DNA of 6,583 nt from an uncultured Treponema sp. (lineage in GTDB: Bacteria > Spirochaetota > Spirochaetia > Treponematales > Treponemataceae). The notes below the pieces were generated by a model, which saw nothing but the letters and a program-made list of their open reading frames with translations, had not been told where the DNA came from and did no database searches. Position numbers and translations under genes: made by a program. The stretch lies in the NCBI GenBank assembly GCA_905236315.1, contig CAJOPO010000240.1, forward strand, positions 1 through 6,583, read 5' to 3'. Shown here in pieces: positions 1-6,580 of this stretch; position 1 is the stretch's first letter; every line of letters starts with the position of its first letter.

Positions 1-211
1 ACTTTTATCTCTTACAGGCTATGTGCGGGGTGGATGTTCACCTCTTGGTATGAAAAGAAAGTTTCGTACCTTTATAGATTCTTCTGCCTTGCAATACGAT
101 AAGATACACATAAGTGCAGGGCAGAGAGGACTTCAGTTAGCTCTAGCCCCACAGGATTTGATAAATATAACAGAAGCCCAAGTGGTAGACTTAGTGCTTG
201 ATGTCATTTAG
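1..211 (+). CDS. ybaK: Cys-tRNA(Pro) deacylase, YbaK/EbsC family (3' part only)
   Basis: The window opens inside this gene. The reading frame starts at base 2, and 69 codons plus a TAG stop are visible, so roughly the last 45% of a usual ~160-residue YbaK protein is present. The visible part begins [20 protein letters not shown], which carries the family's GXXXP loop (GGCSP, bases 29-43). It continues with TFIDSSAL, then [17 protein letters not shown], the typical C-terminal wording of the family. Known role: trans-editing, in which cysteine mischarged onto tRNA(Pro) by prolyl-tRNA synthetase is hydrolysed off in the cytoplasm. The catalytic lysine lies upstream of the window and cannot be checked. 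A GTG at 23 is an internal valine inside the conserved block, not the start. The stop overlaps the stop of the convergent cyclase gene by 8 bp, so there is no room for a terminator between them. Confidence 0.92.
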   Translation, partial: LLSLTGYVRGGCSPLGMKRKFRTFIDSSALQYDKIHISAGQRGLQLALAPQDLINITEAQVVDLVLDVI

Positions 212-3197
212 ATGTCATAGTGTATACACCGTTCCATGCTTTTAGGCTACCATCCTTATTACGAGGAAGCCCATTTGCAATAATATCATAACATCTTTGT
301 GCCATTTTCTTTTCTGTACTAATAAAGGCTGCATCATCTAGCTCTTCTATATGGAAGCATTTATATGCGTCTTCAAATAATTTGGCTGCTTTCTTAAAAT
401 CATCTATATCTTTTACTTCGTTAGGAGTATCACGGCCTTTTAAGTACCACATCATGCCTTCATTAAATATTTCTGTACCTTCTATCTGTTCTTTAGGCAG
501 TTCTGCTTTTAATCCTTGTATACTATAAATCTGCACTGGCTTTTCCACATTTACAACTTTTACGCAGTCTAACTGCTTTGCTATAAGAAGTCCTTTATGT
601 TCTCCAGAATTGGCTTCTTGCCAAGTGCTTTCTGAACACATTATCCAAGAGTCATAAGCCTTATTAGTTCCTTCTAAGCGTGAAGCAAGGTTTACATTAT
701 TGCCCATTATGGTGTAGTTTATTTTCTTTTCTGTTCCCATATTTCCTACTACCATATCACCTGTATTAAGCCCAACCCTTGAACGTAGTAAAAAAGGTCT
801 TCCTGTTTTGGGATTTATAGGTAGTTCATTAATGTGGGTTTTATTATAAAGAGCCTCTGCTTGAAGCATACGAATTGCTGCAACACAGCTATGCCATGCG
901 TGGTCATTATCTTGTAAAGGGGCACCAAAGAAAGAAACAATCTCGTCCCCTACGTATTTATCTACAGTTCCATGTTCTGCATAAATGGCATCACTTAAGG
1001 CTCCTAGATAGTCATTTAAATATAAAACTAGTTTATGCGCTCCATTAGCAGCTCCCTGTTGTTCAATTTCCTCTTCTGTTAAAGGACTTTCTCCTTGTAT
1101 CTTCCCTTCTTTTATAGCGTTGTTGTGTTCTATAATCTTTTGTAATTCCACATTATTCACAGTTTCTGTAAAGCCAGAAAAGGTTTTTACATCACTAAAA
1201 AGAGCTGTCATACGTCTGTTTACGCCACCTAAGCCTAATAAGGCTGGATTTTTTACAATTTCGTTTACAACGTCAGGGGCAACATAAGCGGCAAAACCAC
1301 GACGCAAGGTATTTTTATGCTTTTCTGAAATTGCAAAATTAATTCCTAATTCTACAAGGTAGGTAGTAATAACTATTGCTATTGGAGCAGAAAGTGGTGT
1401 GTATATCTTCCATATAATCATAAGGGCAACAAGAAGCCCAACCGTAAATACTACATACACAAGACCAAATATAGCTTTTTGAGCAGGTCCTTTTTTATAT
1501 ATGAAACTAATTACAACTAATGTGCTTAAAATAGCGAGCAAAATGCCCCAAAGGCTAGATATGGGGCGCACAAAGTCTTTATTAAGTATAGTATTTACAA
1601 CATTAGCGTGAACGCCCATATTTGCATATCCTTTTTGGAAAGGAGTTACGCCCATATCAGTGCTACCAGTTGCACTGTTTCCGATTATACAAAATGAATT
1701 ATTTAAGAGTTCCCTCATGTCATGCATATTATCTGTATAATCGCTAATCTCTCTATTTAATTGAACGAAGAGTTGCTCTAAATCATTGTTTTTTACTAGG
1801 GGTTGCATAGAAGCAAGACTTTGAGCGAAGGCTTGTACGTTATCAAAGTATTCGTTTCGCATATCATAATAGGAAGCATAATATTCATCTGGAATACCTC
1901 CGTTTATAGCGTTTCCGTTTATATCAATGCCCTCGCAAAGAGTAAGAAGTTGTTTCTTTGCATTAAGTATTTCTTTATATTCATCTATTAAATAGCTAGC
2001 GTTTTGTATAAAACTTATATCATCTTGGGAAAAAGCTGTTTTATCAGCACTATTTATTGCTAAAAGAAGATTGTATATAGCAGTTTCGCCATCGTCTAAA
2101 TATTTAAAGGCATAAACGCCTACGTGCTTAAATGTATCTATATAAGAGCCTTTTAGCCAATTTATAAGCATACGACCTTTTGAATCTAGCGGAATGTTTA
2201 TGTTAGTTCTCTCACTTGCATTGGGGAGCAAGCAATCTTTTAATACTAGACTACGGTTATTGCGCTCTATTTCTTTTACATCAAGCATTTTTAACAAGGG
2301 GGCAAAGACAAGTTGCTCTATGTATTTGTTATCGTGCATAAATAGTAATTCCACTCTGCGCCTAGAACCATCTCCGTCTAAGACAACATTCGTAAAACCA
2401 GCCCCTGCCCCATGATTTATAATACTATGAATGGCAGGTTCAAATCCTATTTCAGAATCTCTTCCTTCTTCTTTTAGAGTAGCCACATTGCCTAAGGGGA
2501 TAAGTCCTTTGGGGTCAAGCACATTAGCAGTTAAAAAGCGATTTTCTACATAAGTTTTGGCTTCATTTGGCACTTCAATTTGTAGGTTTCTTGTATTTAT
2601 AGTAAAAAAAGCGTTTCCAAAGAATTGGGCACTTTGTGCAAAGTAGTTATCATTATCAACTCTTAGATTAGAAGCAATATTATTTAGCATATTGAGCAAA
2701 ATGGGGTCTATGGAATTATAAATAAAATCATTAGAAGCTTCTGCTACATAAGCTAAGGGTAATGCCCCAGAAGTTATGTTTTCTGCAAAGTAGTTTATAG
2801 AACGCGCAATGGAATCTTCCCCATTTACAAAGCTATCTTGCAATACAGAATCTATATTTGGAGCAACTACAGGGGTAGAAGGCGATAAGTATTCAATATC
2901 GAAAACAATGTTTGCTATACCGAGTTCTTTTGAGCGAATAAGCACATCTGCAAGAATATCGCGCGTCCAAGGCCATGAACCTATTTCATTAAGAGAGATG
3001 TCATCTATATCTATAAGAACAATATTCTCTTGTGTTTTTGGCTCCTTACACCAACCTAAAAGAATATCATATATGCGATAGTCGCTCTTTTTAAAAGCCC
3101 CTAAAAGTGCAAGTGGAATAGCAATTATACAAATAATAAGAAGAATGAATATGTCGATGTAATGATAAAAAAAATCTTTTCCTTTTGTATTTTTCAT
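204..3197 (-). CDS. CHASE2-domain membrane adenylate/guanylate cyclase (class III)
   Basis: Predicted membrane sensor that makes a cyclic nucleotide, 997 residues counted from the ATG at 3197. Layout: a short cytoplasmic end; TM helix ~12-34; extracytoplasmic CHASE2 sensor ~35-545, starting with the typical [20 protein letters not shown] and [10 protein letters not shown] and ending with [23 protein letters not shown]; three TM helices (~549-568, 574-597, 600-621); cyclase domain ~660-895; and a C-terminal ~100-residue, probably helical tail. Both metal-binding aspartates are present (D669 in [11 protein letters not shown]751 in VGDEI). So are the substrate residues K747 (VDKYVGD) and T829 (NYTIMG), and the transition-state pair N836/R840 (NNVNLASRL). 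All catalytic residues on one chain imply an active homodimer. The K/T pair resembles bacterial adenylate cyclases, so cAMP is the likelier product. A TTG at 3203 would add only two residues and lies upstream of the predicted transcript start. No Shine-Dalgarno is visible. Confidence 0.93.
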   Translation of the reverse strand: MKNTKGKDFFYHYIDIFILLIICIIAIPLALLGAFKKSDYRIYDILLGWCKEPKTQENIVLIDIDDISLNEIGSWPWTRDILADVLIRSKELGIANIVFDIEYLSPSTPVVAPNIDSVLQDSFVNGEDSIARSINYFAENITSGALPLAYVAEASNDFIYNSIDPILLNMLNNIASNLRVDNDNYFAQSAQFFGNAFFTINTRNLQIEVPNEAKTYVENRFLTANVLDPKGLIPLGNVATLKEEGRDSEIGFEPAIHSIINHGAGAGFTNVVLDGDGSRRRVELLFMHDNKYIEQLVFAPLLKMLDVKEIERNNRSLVLKDCLLPNASERTNINIPLDSKGRMLINWLKGSYIDTFKHVGVYAFKYLDDGETAIYNLLLAINSADKTAFSQDDISFIQNASYLIDEYKEILNAKKQLLTLCEGIDINGNAINGGIPDEYYASYYDMRNEYFDNVQAFAQSLASMQPLVKNNDLEQLFVQLNREISDYTDNMHDMRELLNNSFCIIGNSATGSTDMGVTPFQKGYANMGVHANVVNTILNKDFVRPISSLWGILLAILSTLVVISFIYKKGPAQKAIFGLVYVVFTVGLLVALMIIWKIYTPLSAPIAIVITTYLVELGINFAISEKHKNTLRRGFAAYVAPDVVNEIVKNPALLGLGGVNRRMTALFSDVKTFSGFTETVNNVELQKIIEHNNAIKEGKIQGESPLTEEEIEQQGAANGAHKLVLYLNDYLGALSDAIYAEHGTVDKYVGDEIVSFFGAPLQDNDHAWHSCVAAIRMLQAEALYNKTHINELPINPKTGRPFLLRSRVGLNTGDMVVGNMGTEKKINYTIMGNNVNLASRLEGTNKAYDSWIMCSESTWQEANSGEHKGLLIAKQLDCVKVVNVEKPVQIYSIQGLKAELPKEQIEGTEIFNEGMMWYLKGRDTPNEVKDIDDFKKAAKLFEDAYKCFHIEELDDAAFISTEKKMAQRCYDIIANGLPRNKDGSLKAWNGVYTMTSK

Positions 3198-3205
3198 ATA
3201 CAAAA

Positions 3206-3211
3206 ATTATA
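3206..3211 (-). promoter_or_regulatory. Candidate -10 box of the cyclase gene
   Basis: The minus strand reads TATAAT here, a perfect -10 hexamer, followed by TTTTGTAT and then the ATG at 3197. Counting seven bases from the last base of the box puts the transcript start near 3199, only about two bases before the ATG. That implies a leaderless or nearly leaderless mRNA and fits the absence of a Shine-Dalgarno. No convincing -35 is visible at 16-18 bp spacing. The assignment rests on the hexamer and its position only. Confidence 0.45.
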
Positions 3212-3223
3212 ACACATGTTATA
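3208..3223. promoter_or_regulatory. Small dyad in the divergent intergenic region, possible operator
   Basis: The sequence TATAAC-ACAT-GTTATA is a perfect 6-bp inverted repeat around a 4-base centre. It overlaps the TATAAT assigned to the leftward cyclase gene (3206-3211) and a TATACT (3220-3225) that could serve as a rightward -10 for the Na/Pi gene. A symmetric element over both promoters could be a shared operator, or simply the by-product of two facing AT-rich -10 boxes. There is no second copy in the window to support a binding motif. Confidence 0.25.
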
Positions 3224-3259
3224 CTTTTTACTAGTAAATTTGTTAAAAACATTGAATTG

Positions 3260-3265
3260 GATAAT
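3260..3265 (+). promoter_or_regulatory. Candidate -10 box of the Na/Pi cotransporter-like gene
   Basis: GATAAT lies three bases before the ATG at 3269 and six before the second ATG at 3272. If used, transcription would start at about 3272, exactly on the second ATG, giving a leaderless mRNA. The alternative is TATACT at 3220-3225, with a transcript start near 3232 and a ~37-base leader lacking a clear Shine-Dalgarno. Neither has a good -35. I cannot choose between them from sequence alone. Confidence 0.25.
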
Positions 3266-3268
3266 ATT

Positions 3269-4924
3269 ATGATGAATATAATCTCTACCGTCCTACAACT
3301 TATAGGCAGCATAACATTCCTACTATATGGAATGAAGATGATGAGCGATGGTATTCAAAAAAGTGCAGGCTCTAAACTACAAAACGCTTTGGGCTTTATG
3401 ACAAGCAATAGCGTTTTGGGCTTTTTAACAGGTTTAGTTCTTACCTTTATAATACAGTCTTCTGGTGCTACTACAGCTATGGAAGTAGGCTTTGTAAATG
3501 CAGGTCTTATGACACTACAGCAGTCCGTTGGTGTTACACTAGGAGCTAATATTGGTACTACCATAACAGCGTGGATAGTTGTATTCTTTGGCTTTGGCTT
3601 TAAGATTTCTGCCTTTGCTATTCCTATTTTTGGCTTAGGTTATATACTTACCATAGCAAAAAAGTTAAAAAAGCAGGCCTTAGGAGAAGCTATAATGGGC
3701 TTTGGTATGCTGTTTGTGGGGCTAGATTGGCTTTCTTCTGCTATTGACCCAGAGTCTGGTACTTTAGACTTTCTTAAATACTTTAGCAATTTAGGAACTT
3801 TAAGTGTTGTATTGGGAGTGCTTGCAGGCATATTGATTACTGCGTTAATTCATTCATCATCTGCAGAAAGTGCCATTGTTATAACTATGGCTTCTAAACA
3901 TATTATAGGCTGGGAGTTTGCGGCGGCATTAGTTATAGGTAGCAATATAGGTTCTACCATAGATGCTGTTCTTGCTTGTTTACATTCTTCTGCCCCTGCA
4001 AAGCGTACTGCTCTAGTACACGTATTGTTTAATGTAGCTACTGTAGTCCTTGTCTGTATATTCTTTACTCCCTTCCTTAATCTAGTAGATTTTATAGTTC
4101 CAGATACTCCAGAAGCAAATATAACATGGCATATTGCAGCCTTGCATACAGTATTAAAAACTATAACATCTTTAATATGTCTTCCATTTACTAAGCAGAT
4201 TGCTCATCTAATGGAAATATTAATAAAAGATGACCCGAAACCGCAGGCTAATGAATATAAACTTGAGTTTAGCGAAACTGGTGGAAAGGAAAATGCTGCC
4301 TCTTATATAATCCGTGCAGAAAAAGAAATACAAGATATGACGCTCCTTGTTACAAGTATGTTTGAGGGGGTGCAATCTGGCTTTAAGAATAGAAATGATA
4401 GCTTTATTGCAAACCATATGGAAGAACTTACAAGACAAGAAGATTATGCTGACCAAATGAAAGAGCAACTAACAAAGTATCTTGTGCATTGTGCGCGCTT
4501 GCCTTTAAGTGCTCAGCAAGGAGATAGTCTTTCTATTATGCAGCAGATTGTAGATGATTTGGAAGAAATGACTGATGATTGCTACAATGTTGCTCTTTTA
4601 TTGCAAAAGTCTATAAACAAGCAAATGGAATTTAAACAAGAAGATATGGACCGCTTAGACCCATACTTAGACCTTGCTCGCCAAATAATGTATTTTATAC
4701 GCGATAACATAAACAAGCATTTAGACCCTGACCAGTTGCTTATTGCTAAAGAAATAGAAACCCAAATAGATGTATTTCGCCACAATTTAAAGAAAGTTGC
4801 AAGAAAACGCCTAGAAGCTGGGGCAAATGTAAAGGCAGAGTTGCTTTATATAGACCTTGTACGCCAGATAGAAAAGTTTGGAGACAGAGCATATAGCATA
4901 GCGGGGGCATTAGCACAGCTTTAA
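3269..4924 (+). CDS. Na+/phosphate cotransporter-like protein with PhoU-like tail
   Basis: Inner-membrane protein of 551 residues from this ATG, related to the NptA/SLC34-type Na/Pi cotransporters. The first half contains two inverted-repeat transport units. Unit one has QSSGATTA (63-70), VGFVNAGLM and GANIGTTITA (92-101). Unit two has HSSSAESA (195-202) and GSNIGSTIDA (224-233). About nine hydrophobic segments lie between residues 2 and 311, including the LVHVLFN and ALHTVL helices typical after each unit. Residues ~337-551 are hydrophilic and helical and match the PhoU-like region common in this family, probably cytoplasmic and regulatory. Family role: sodium-driven phosphate movement; uptake versus efflux cannot be told here. 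An in-frame ATG at 3185 would add 28 residues that overlap the cyclase start and do not resemble the family, so 3269 (or the adjacent ATG at 3272) is preferred. It is divergent from the cyclase. Unit two is unusual (see findings). Confidence 0.9.
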   Translation: MMNIISTVLQLIGSITFLLYGMKMMSDGIQKSAGSKLQNALGFMTSNSVLGFLTGLVLTFIIQSSGATTAMEVGFVNAGLMTLQQSVGVTLGANIGTTITAWIVVFFGFGFKISAFAIPIFGLGYILTIAKKLKKQALGEAIMGFGMLFVGLDWLSSAIDPESGTLDFLKYFSNLGTLSVVLGVLAGILITALIHSSSAESAIVITMASKHIIGWEFAAALVIGSNIGSTIDAVLACLHSSAPAKRTALVHVLFNVATVVLVCIFFTPFLNLVDFIVPDTPEANITWHIAALHTVLKTITSLICLPFTKQIAHLMEILIKDDPKPQANEYKLEFSETGGKENAASYIIRAEKEIQDMTLLVTSMFEGVQSGFKNRNDSFIANHMEELTRQEDYADQMKEQLTKYLVHCARLPLSAQQGDSLSIMQQIVDDLEEMTDDCYNVALLLQKSINKQMEFKQEDMDRLDPYLDLARQIMYFIRDNINKHLDPDQLLIAKEIETQIDVFRHNLKKVARKRLEAGANVKAELLYIDLVRQIEKFGDRAYSIAGALAQL

Positions 4925-4925
4925 G

Positions 4926-4942
4926 ATAAGTTTTAAACTTAT
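4926..4942. repeat. Short palindrome after the Na/Pi gene, weak terminator at best
   Basis: ATAAGTTT-T-AAACTTAT is a perfect 8-bp inverted repeat starting two bases after the stop at 4924. It is almost all A and T, its centre is too tight for the full stem to form as RNA, and no T-run follows directly (the next bases are GTTATCCTCTTTTCTT). It may slow transcription before the next promoter, but it does not have the GC-rich stem of a strong intrinsic terminator. Confidence 0.25.
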
Positions 4943-4974
4943 GTTATCCTCTTTTCTTAAATGAAACTATAAGA

Positions 4975-4980
4975 TATAAT
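4975..4980 (+). promoter_or_regulatory. Candidate -10 box of the lipoprotein-phosphoesterase operon
   Basis: A perfect TATAAT is followed by CTTTTAT and the ATG at 4988. The predicted transcript start is at about 4987, one base before the ATG, so the mRNA would be essentially leaderless. The best -35 candidate at 17 bp spacing is TTTTCT (4952-4957), a poor match. The box sits in a 63-bp gap and would give the downstream pair its own transcription independent of the Na/Pi gene. Confidence 0.5.
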
Positions 4981-4987
4981 CTTTTAT

Positions 4988-5782
4988 ATGGAAAAAATGG
5001 GGATAAATTTTATAAAAAGATTTTGCCTTGTGCTTCTTTCTTTTGTATTTCTATCTTGTACTCGTTCTCAGAAATCTAATAATGCATATACACCAAGTAT
5101 AGATGCCATGCATTTGGATGTAAAAGATGTAGAAAACTCTGTGCAAACAACTAATAGTGAACAAAAGATGAACCGTAATGACTTATGGCATGGAGATGAT
5201 GGATGTGTCTGTGTGCTTTTTGGTTATGGTTTTAATGATGACACTTTCTATAATGAAGCCATAGAAAAGTTGGATAAGGAATATGGCTTAGAAGAAAATG
5301 GGGGGCTTATTCTACCTGTAAAGTTCCCTGATGATTTAAAATCTCGCATAAGTAATTTGCGTAGCTTTTTAGATGGCAAGAATATAAGGGGGCTAATTTT
5401 ATTAGGTGCTCCTGAAGATACCTATAAAACTATTTCAAACATCAATGATGATTGGGACGGAATGTGTCCCTATCCTATTTATTCTTTTTTCCCCCAAGAT
5501 GATATTTTAGGGGAAGAAGCGGTGTGCAACTTTATTATTGAATATGAACGCAGTGCAGAAGATGAAGTTTCTACAGAGGGAATGACACAGAAGATTGATG
5601 AACAGGCGGAAGATTTAATATTAAGTTCTGTTCGTTATATAATGATTTCTGAATATCCCCTACCCTCTGATTCTGACTTACATAAGCATGTACAAAACAT
5701 TGCAGGAAAACGCAAAATTAGACGCTACACAGACCAAGATACAGGCTTGCAATCTATAAATCACTTTATTATAGAGGACTAA
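4988..5782 (+). CDS. Predicted lipoprotein of unknown function, possible one-lobe binding-protein fold
   Basis: 264 residues. The N-terminus has charged residues (MEKMGINFIKR), a hydrophobic stretch (~12-22) and FLSC with Cys24, a lipobox acceptable under the relaxed spirochaete rules, so the mature protein is probably a lipid-anchored envelope protein. Residues 25-66 look like a flexible linker. The body shows alternating strands and helices: GCVCVLFGYG (72-81), a helix ~84-100, GLILPVKFP (106-114), a helix ~115-130, IRGLILLGAPEDT (133-145) and YPIYSFFPQDD (162-172). That pattern resembles one lobe of a type-1 periplasmic binding protein, possibly near the DUF3798 group known from Treponema, but the length leaves no room for a complete second lobe. 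I recognise no catalytic motif. ATG 4997 is an alternative start that keeps the signal. The next gene starts 4 bp after the stop. Confidence 0.85.
   Translation: MEKMGINFIKRFCLVLLSFVFLSCTRSQKSNNAYTPSIDAMHLDVKDVENSVQTTNSEQKMNRNDLWHGDDGCVCVLFGYGFNDDTFYNEAIEKLDKEYGLEENGGLILPVKFPDDLKSRISNLRSFLDGKNIRGLILLGAPEDTYKTISNINDDWDGMCPYPIYSFFPQDDILGEEAVCNFIIEYERSAEDEVSTEGMTQKIDEQAEDLILSSVRYIMISEYPLPSDSDLHKHVQNIAGKRKIRRYTDQDTGLQSINHFIIED
5773..5778 (+). promoter_or_regulatory. Shine-Dalgarno of the metallophosphoesterase gene
   Basis: AGAGGA lies inside the last codons of the lipoprotein gene, eight bases before the ATG at 5787. It fixes the phosphoesterase start and points to translation from the same mRNA as the lipoprotein. 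It is the only clear Shine-Dalgarno in front of a start codon in this window. Confidence 0.75.
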
Positions 5783-5786
5783 TCCT

Positions 5787-6497
5787 ATGCGTAATAGTTT
5801 TACACAAGAAGTAGGTTCTCTTATAGGTAGCGCGCAAGCTATAGAAGAACTTGAAAAAAAAGATAGTGCTAGTGTGCTTGTGATTTCTGATTCACATGGT
5901 GATATACATTCCCTCTCTTATATATTATCTGAATATGGGGCAAAAAGCGATGCGCTAGTGTTTTGTGGTGATGGCATATGTGATTTTGCCCCACTTATAG
6001 CTAAAGCGTACAAAGACCGCTCCTTTGAAGATGTTCTTCCACCTGTAATGGCCTTTGTTGCAGGTAATAATGATTACGATTCTTTTTCAATAAAAAATCC
6101 CAATTATTCTTTATCTGTTTCTGAAAGTCCCTATACAACCTTTCAAGTACCACAGACTATATGCTTAAAAGTTTGTGGACATACAATTTTTGCAACACAT
6201 GGACATAGACATTCTGTTTACATAGGAACAAATGAATTAGCTTTTAGGGCTAAGGCTGCAAATGCAGATATTGTATTATACGGTCATACGCATTTAGCAA
6301 AAAGAGATTATAACGGCAATATGTTGATTTTAAATCCTGGTAGTTGCTCTCTTCCGCGTGGCGGTCTTCCTCGTACATTTGTAATCTTAAAAATAAAGCA
6401 AAACGATGTTGGCATTGAAAACATTATTTATCAAATAAATGGAAATTCAAGCCTTCCCTTTGTCTTAAAAAATAATATTACGTCTCTGTTTTATTAA
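5787..6497 (+). CDS. yfcE: YfcE-type metallophosphoesterase
   Basis: 236-residue predicted cytoplasmic phosphodiesterase/phosphatase of the calcineurin-like (MPE) superfamily. All five metal-site blocks are visible in order: SDSHGD (34-39, D35 and H37), CGDG (60-63, D62), GNNDYD (93-98, N94/N95), THGHRH (137-142, H138) and GHTH (166-169). NPGSCSLPRGG (183-193) is also typical. E. coli YfcE, about 183 residues, is a manganese-dependent phosphodiesterase; its natural substrate is not settled, so none is assigned here. This protein is longer than YfcE because of a ~28-residue N-terminal extension before the first strand, an internal loop around 100-120 and a C-terminal tail after 200. The start is supported by AGAGGA eight bases upstream. 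It follows the lipoprotein gene by 4 bp and is followed two bases later by a terminator-like hairpin, making it the last gene of a two-gene operon. Confidence 0.9.
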   Translation: MRNSFTQEVGSLIGSAQAIEELEKKDSASVLVISDSHGDIHSLSYILSEYGAKSDALVFCGDGICDFAPLIAKAYKDRSFEDVLPPVMAFVAGNNDYDSFSIKNPNYSLSVSESPYTTFQVPQTICLKVCGHTIFATHGHRHSVYIGTNELAFRAKAANADIVLYGHTHLAKRDYNGNMLILNPGSCSLPRGGLPRTFVILKIKQNDVGIENIIYQINGNSSLPFVLKNNITSLFY

Positions 6498-6498
6498 A

Positions 6499-6542
6499 GG
6501 GTATCTCTAAAAACTCACCTTTGGTGATTTTTTAGAGAACCC
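6499..6542 (+). terminator. Intrinsic terminator hairpin, long near-perfect inverted repeat
   Basis: The dyad starts one base after the phosphoesterase stop codon. Its core is TCACC (6515-6519), a TTT loop and GGTGA (6523-6527), followed by six T (6528-6533), with an A-run on the left side. That is a classic intrinsic terminator, and it works on paper in both directions. Pairing continues outward through TCTCT/AGAGA to GGG (6499-6501)/CCC (6540-6542), about 20 bp in all with one mismatch and one bulged base (A6503). The outer arms are longer than termination needs, so the element may also be a dispersed repeat. Confidence 0.75.
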
Positions 6543-6547
6543 GACGA

Positions 6548-6580
6548 GTTTTAATTCCTGGTAATAGCAGGAATTAAAAC
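6548..6580. repeat. Perfect 13-bp inverted repeat of unknown role
   Basis: GTTTTAATTCCTG (6548-6560), a 7-base centre GTAATAG, then CAGGAATTAAAAC (6568-6580). Pairing is perfect over 13 bp. No T-run follows on either strand, so it is not an ordinary terminator. It lies 5 bp after the terminator dyad and 3 bp from the window end, so what it belongs to cannot be seen. Possibilities are a small interspersed repeat, the end of a mobile element, or a leader or termination structure of the next gene. Confidence 0.6.

Noticed and set aside
1803..3081. Open frames of 62-90 codons on the plus strand inside the cyclase gene (1803-1991, 2194-2415, 2809-3081)
   Set aside because: They are antisense to a strongly conserved coding region, show no domain-like sequence and have no Shine-Dalgarno or operon context.
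3198..3203. TTG start at 3203 for the cyclase
   Set aside because: It adds only two residues, uses a rarer start codon and lies upstream of the predicted transcript start. The ATG at 3197 is the better choice.
3185..3268. Longer N-terminus for the Na/Pi protein from the ATG at 3185
   Set aside because: The extra 28 residues overlap the cyclase start and its promoter region, do not look like the family, and would begin upstream of both candidate transcript starts.
3091..4785. Minus-strand open frames of 63-82 codons over the Na/Pi gene and its upstream region (3091-3312, 3355-3564, 3640-3831, 4220-4468, 4582-4785)
   Set aside because: All are shadows of the Na/Pi or cyclase reading frames with Ser/Lys/Ile-rich, unstructured translations.
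4926..4942. Strong terminator after the Na/Pi gene
   Set aside because: The palindrome is nearly all A/T, too tight to form a full RNA stem, and lacks a following T-run. It is listed only as a weak dyad.
3300..6497. A dedicated phosphate-signalling or defence island joining cyclase, Na/Pi protein and phosphoesterase
   Set aside because: The cyclase is divergent, the lipoprotein-phosphoesterase pair has its own promoter-like sequence, and no effector, nuclease or cyclic-nucleotide-binding protein is present. Adjacency alone does not support a system.
6548..6580. CRISPR repeat unit, suggested by the palindromic ends and GTTTTAAT start
   Set aside because: Only one unit is visible, there is no spacer-repeat periodicity and no cas gene is in the window. 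The structure is better described as a single dyad.
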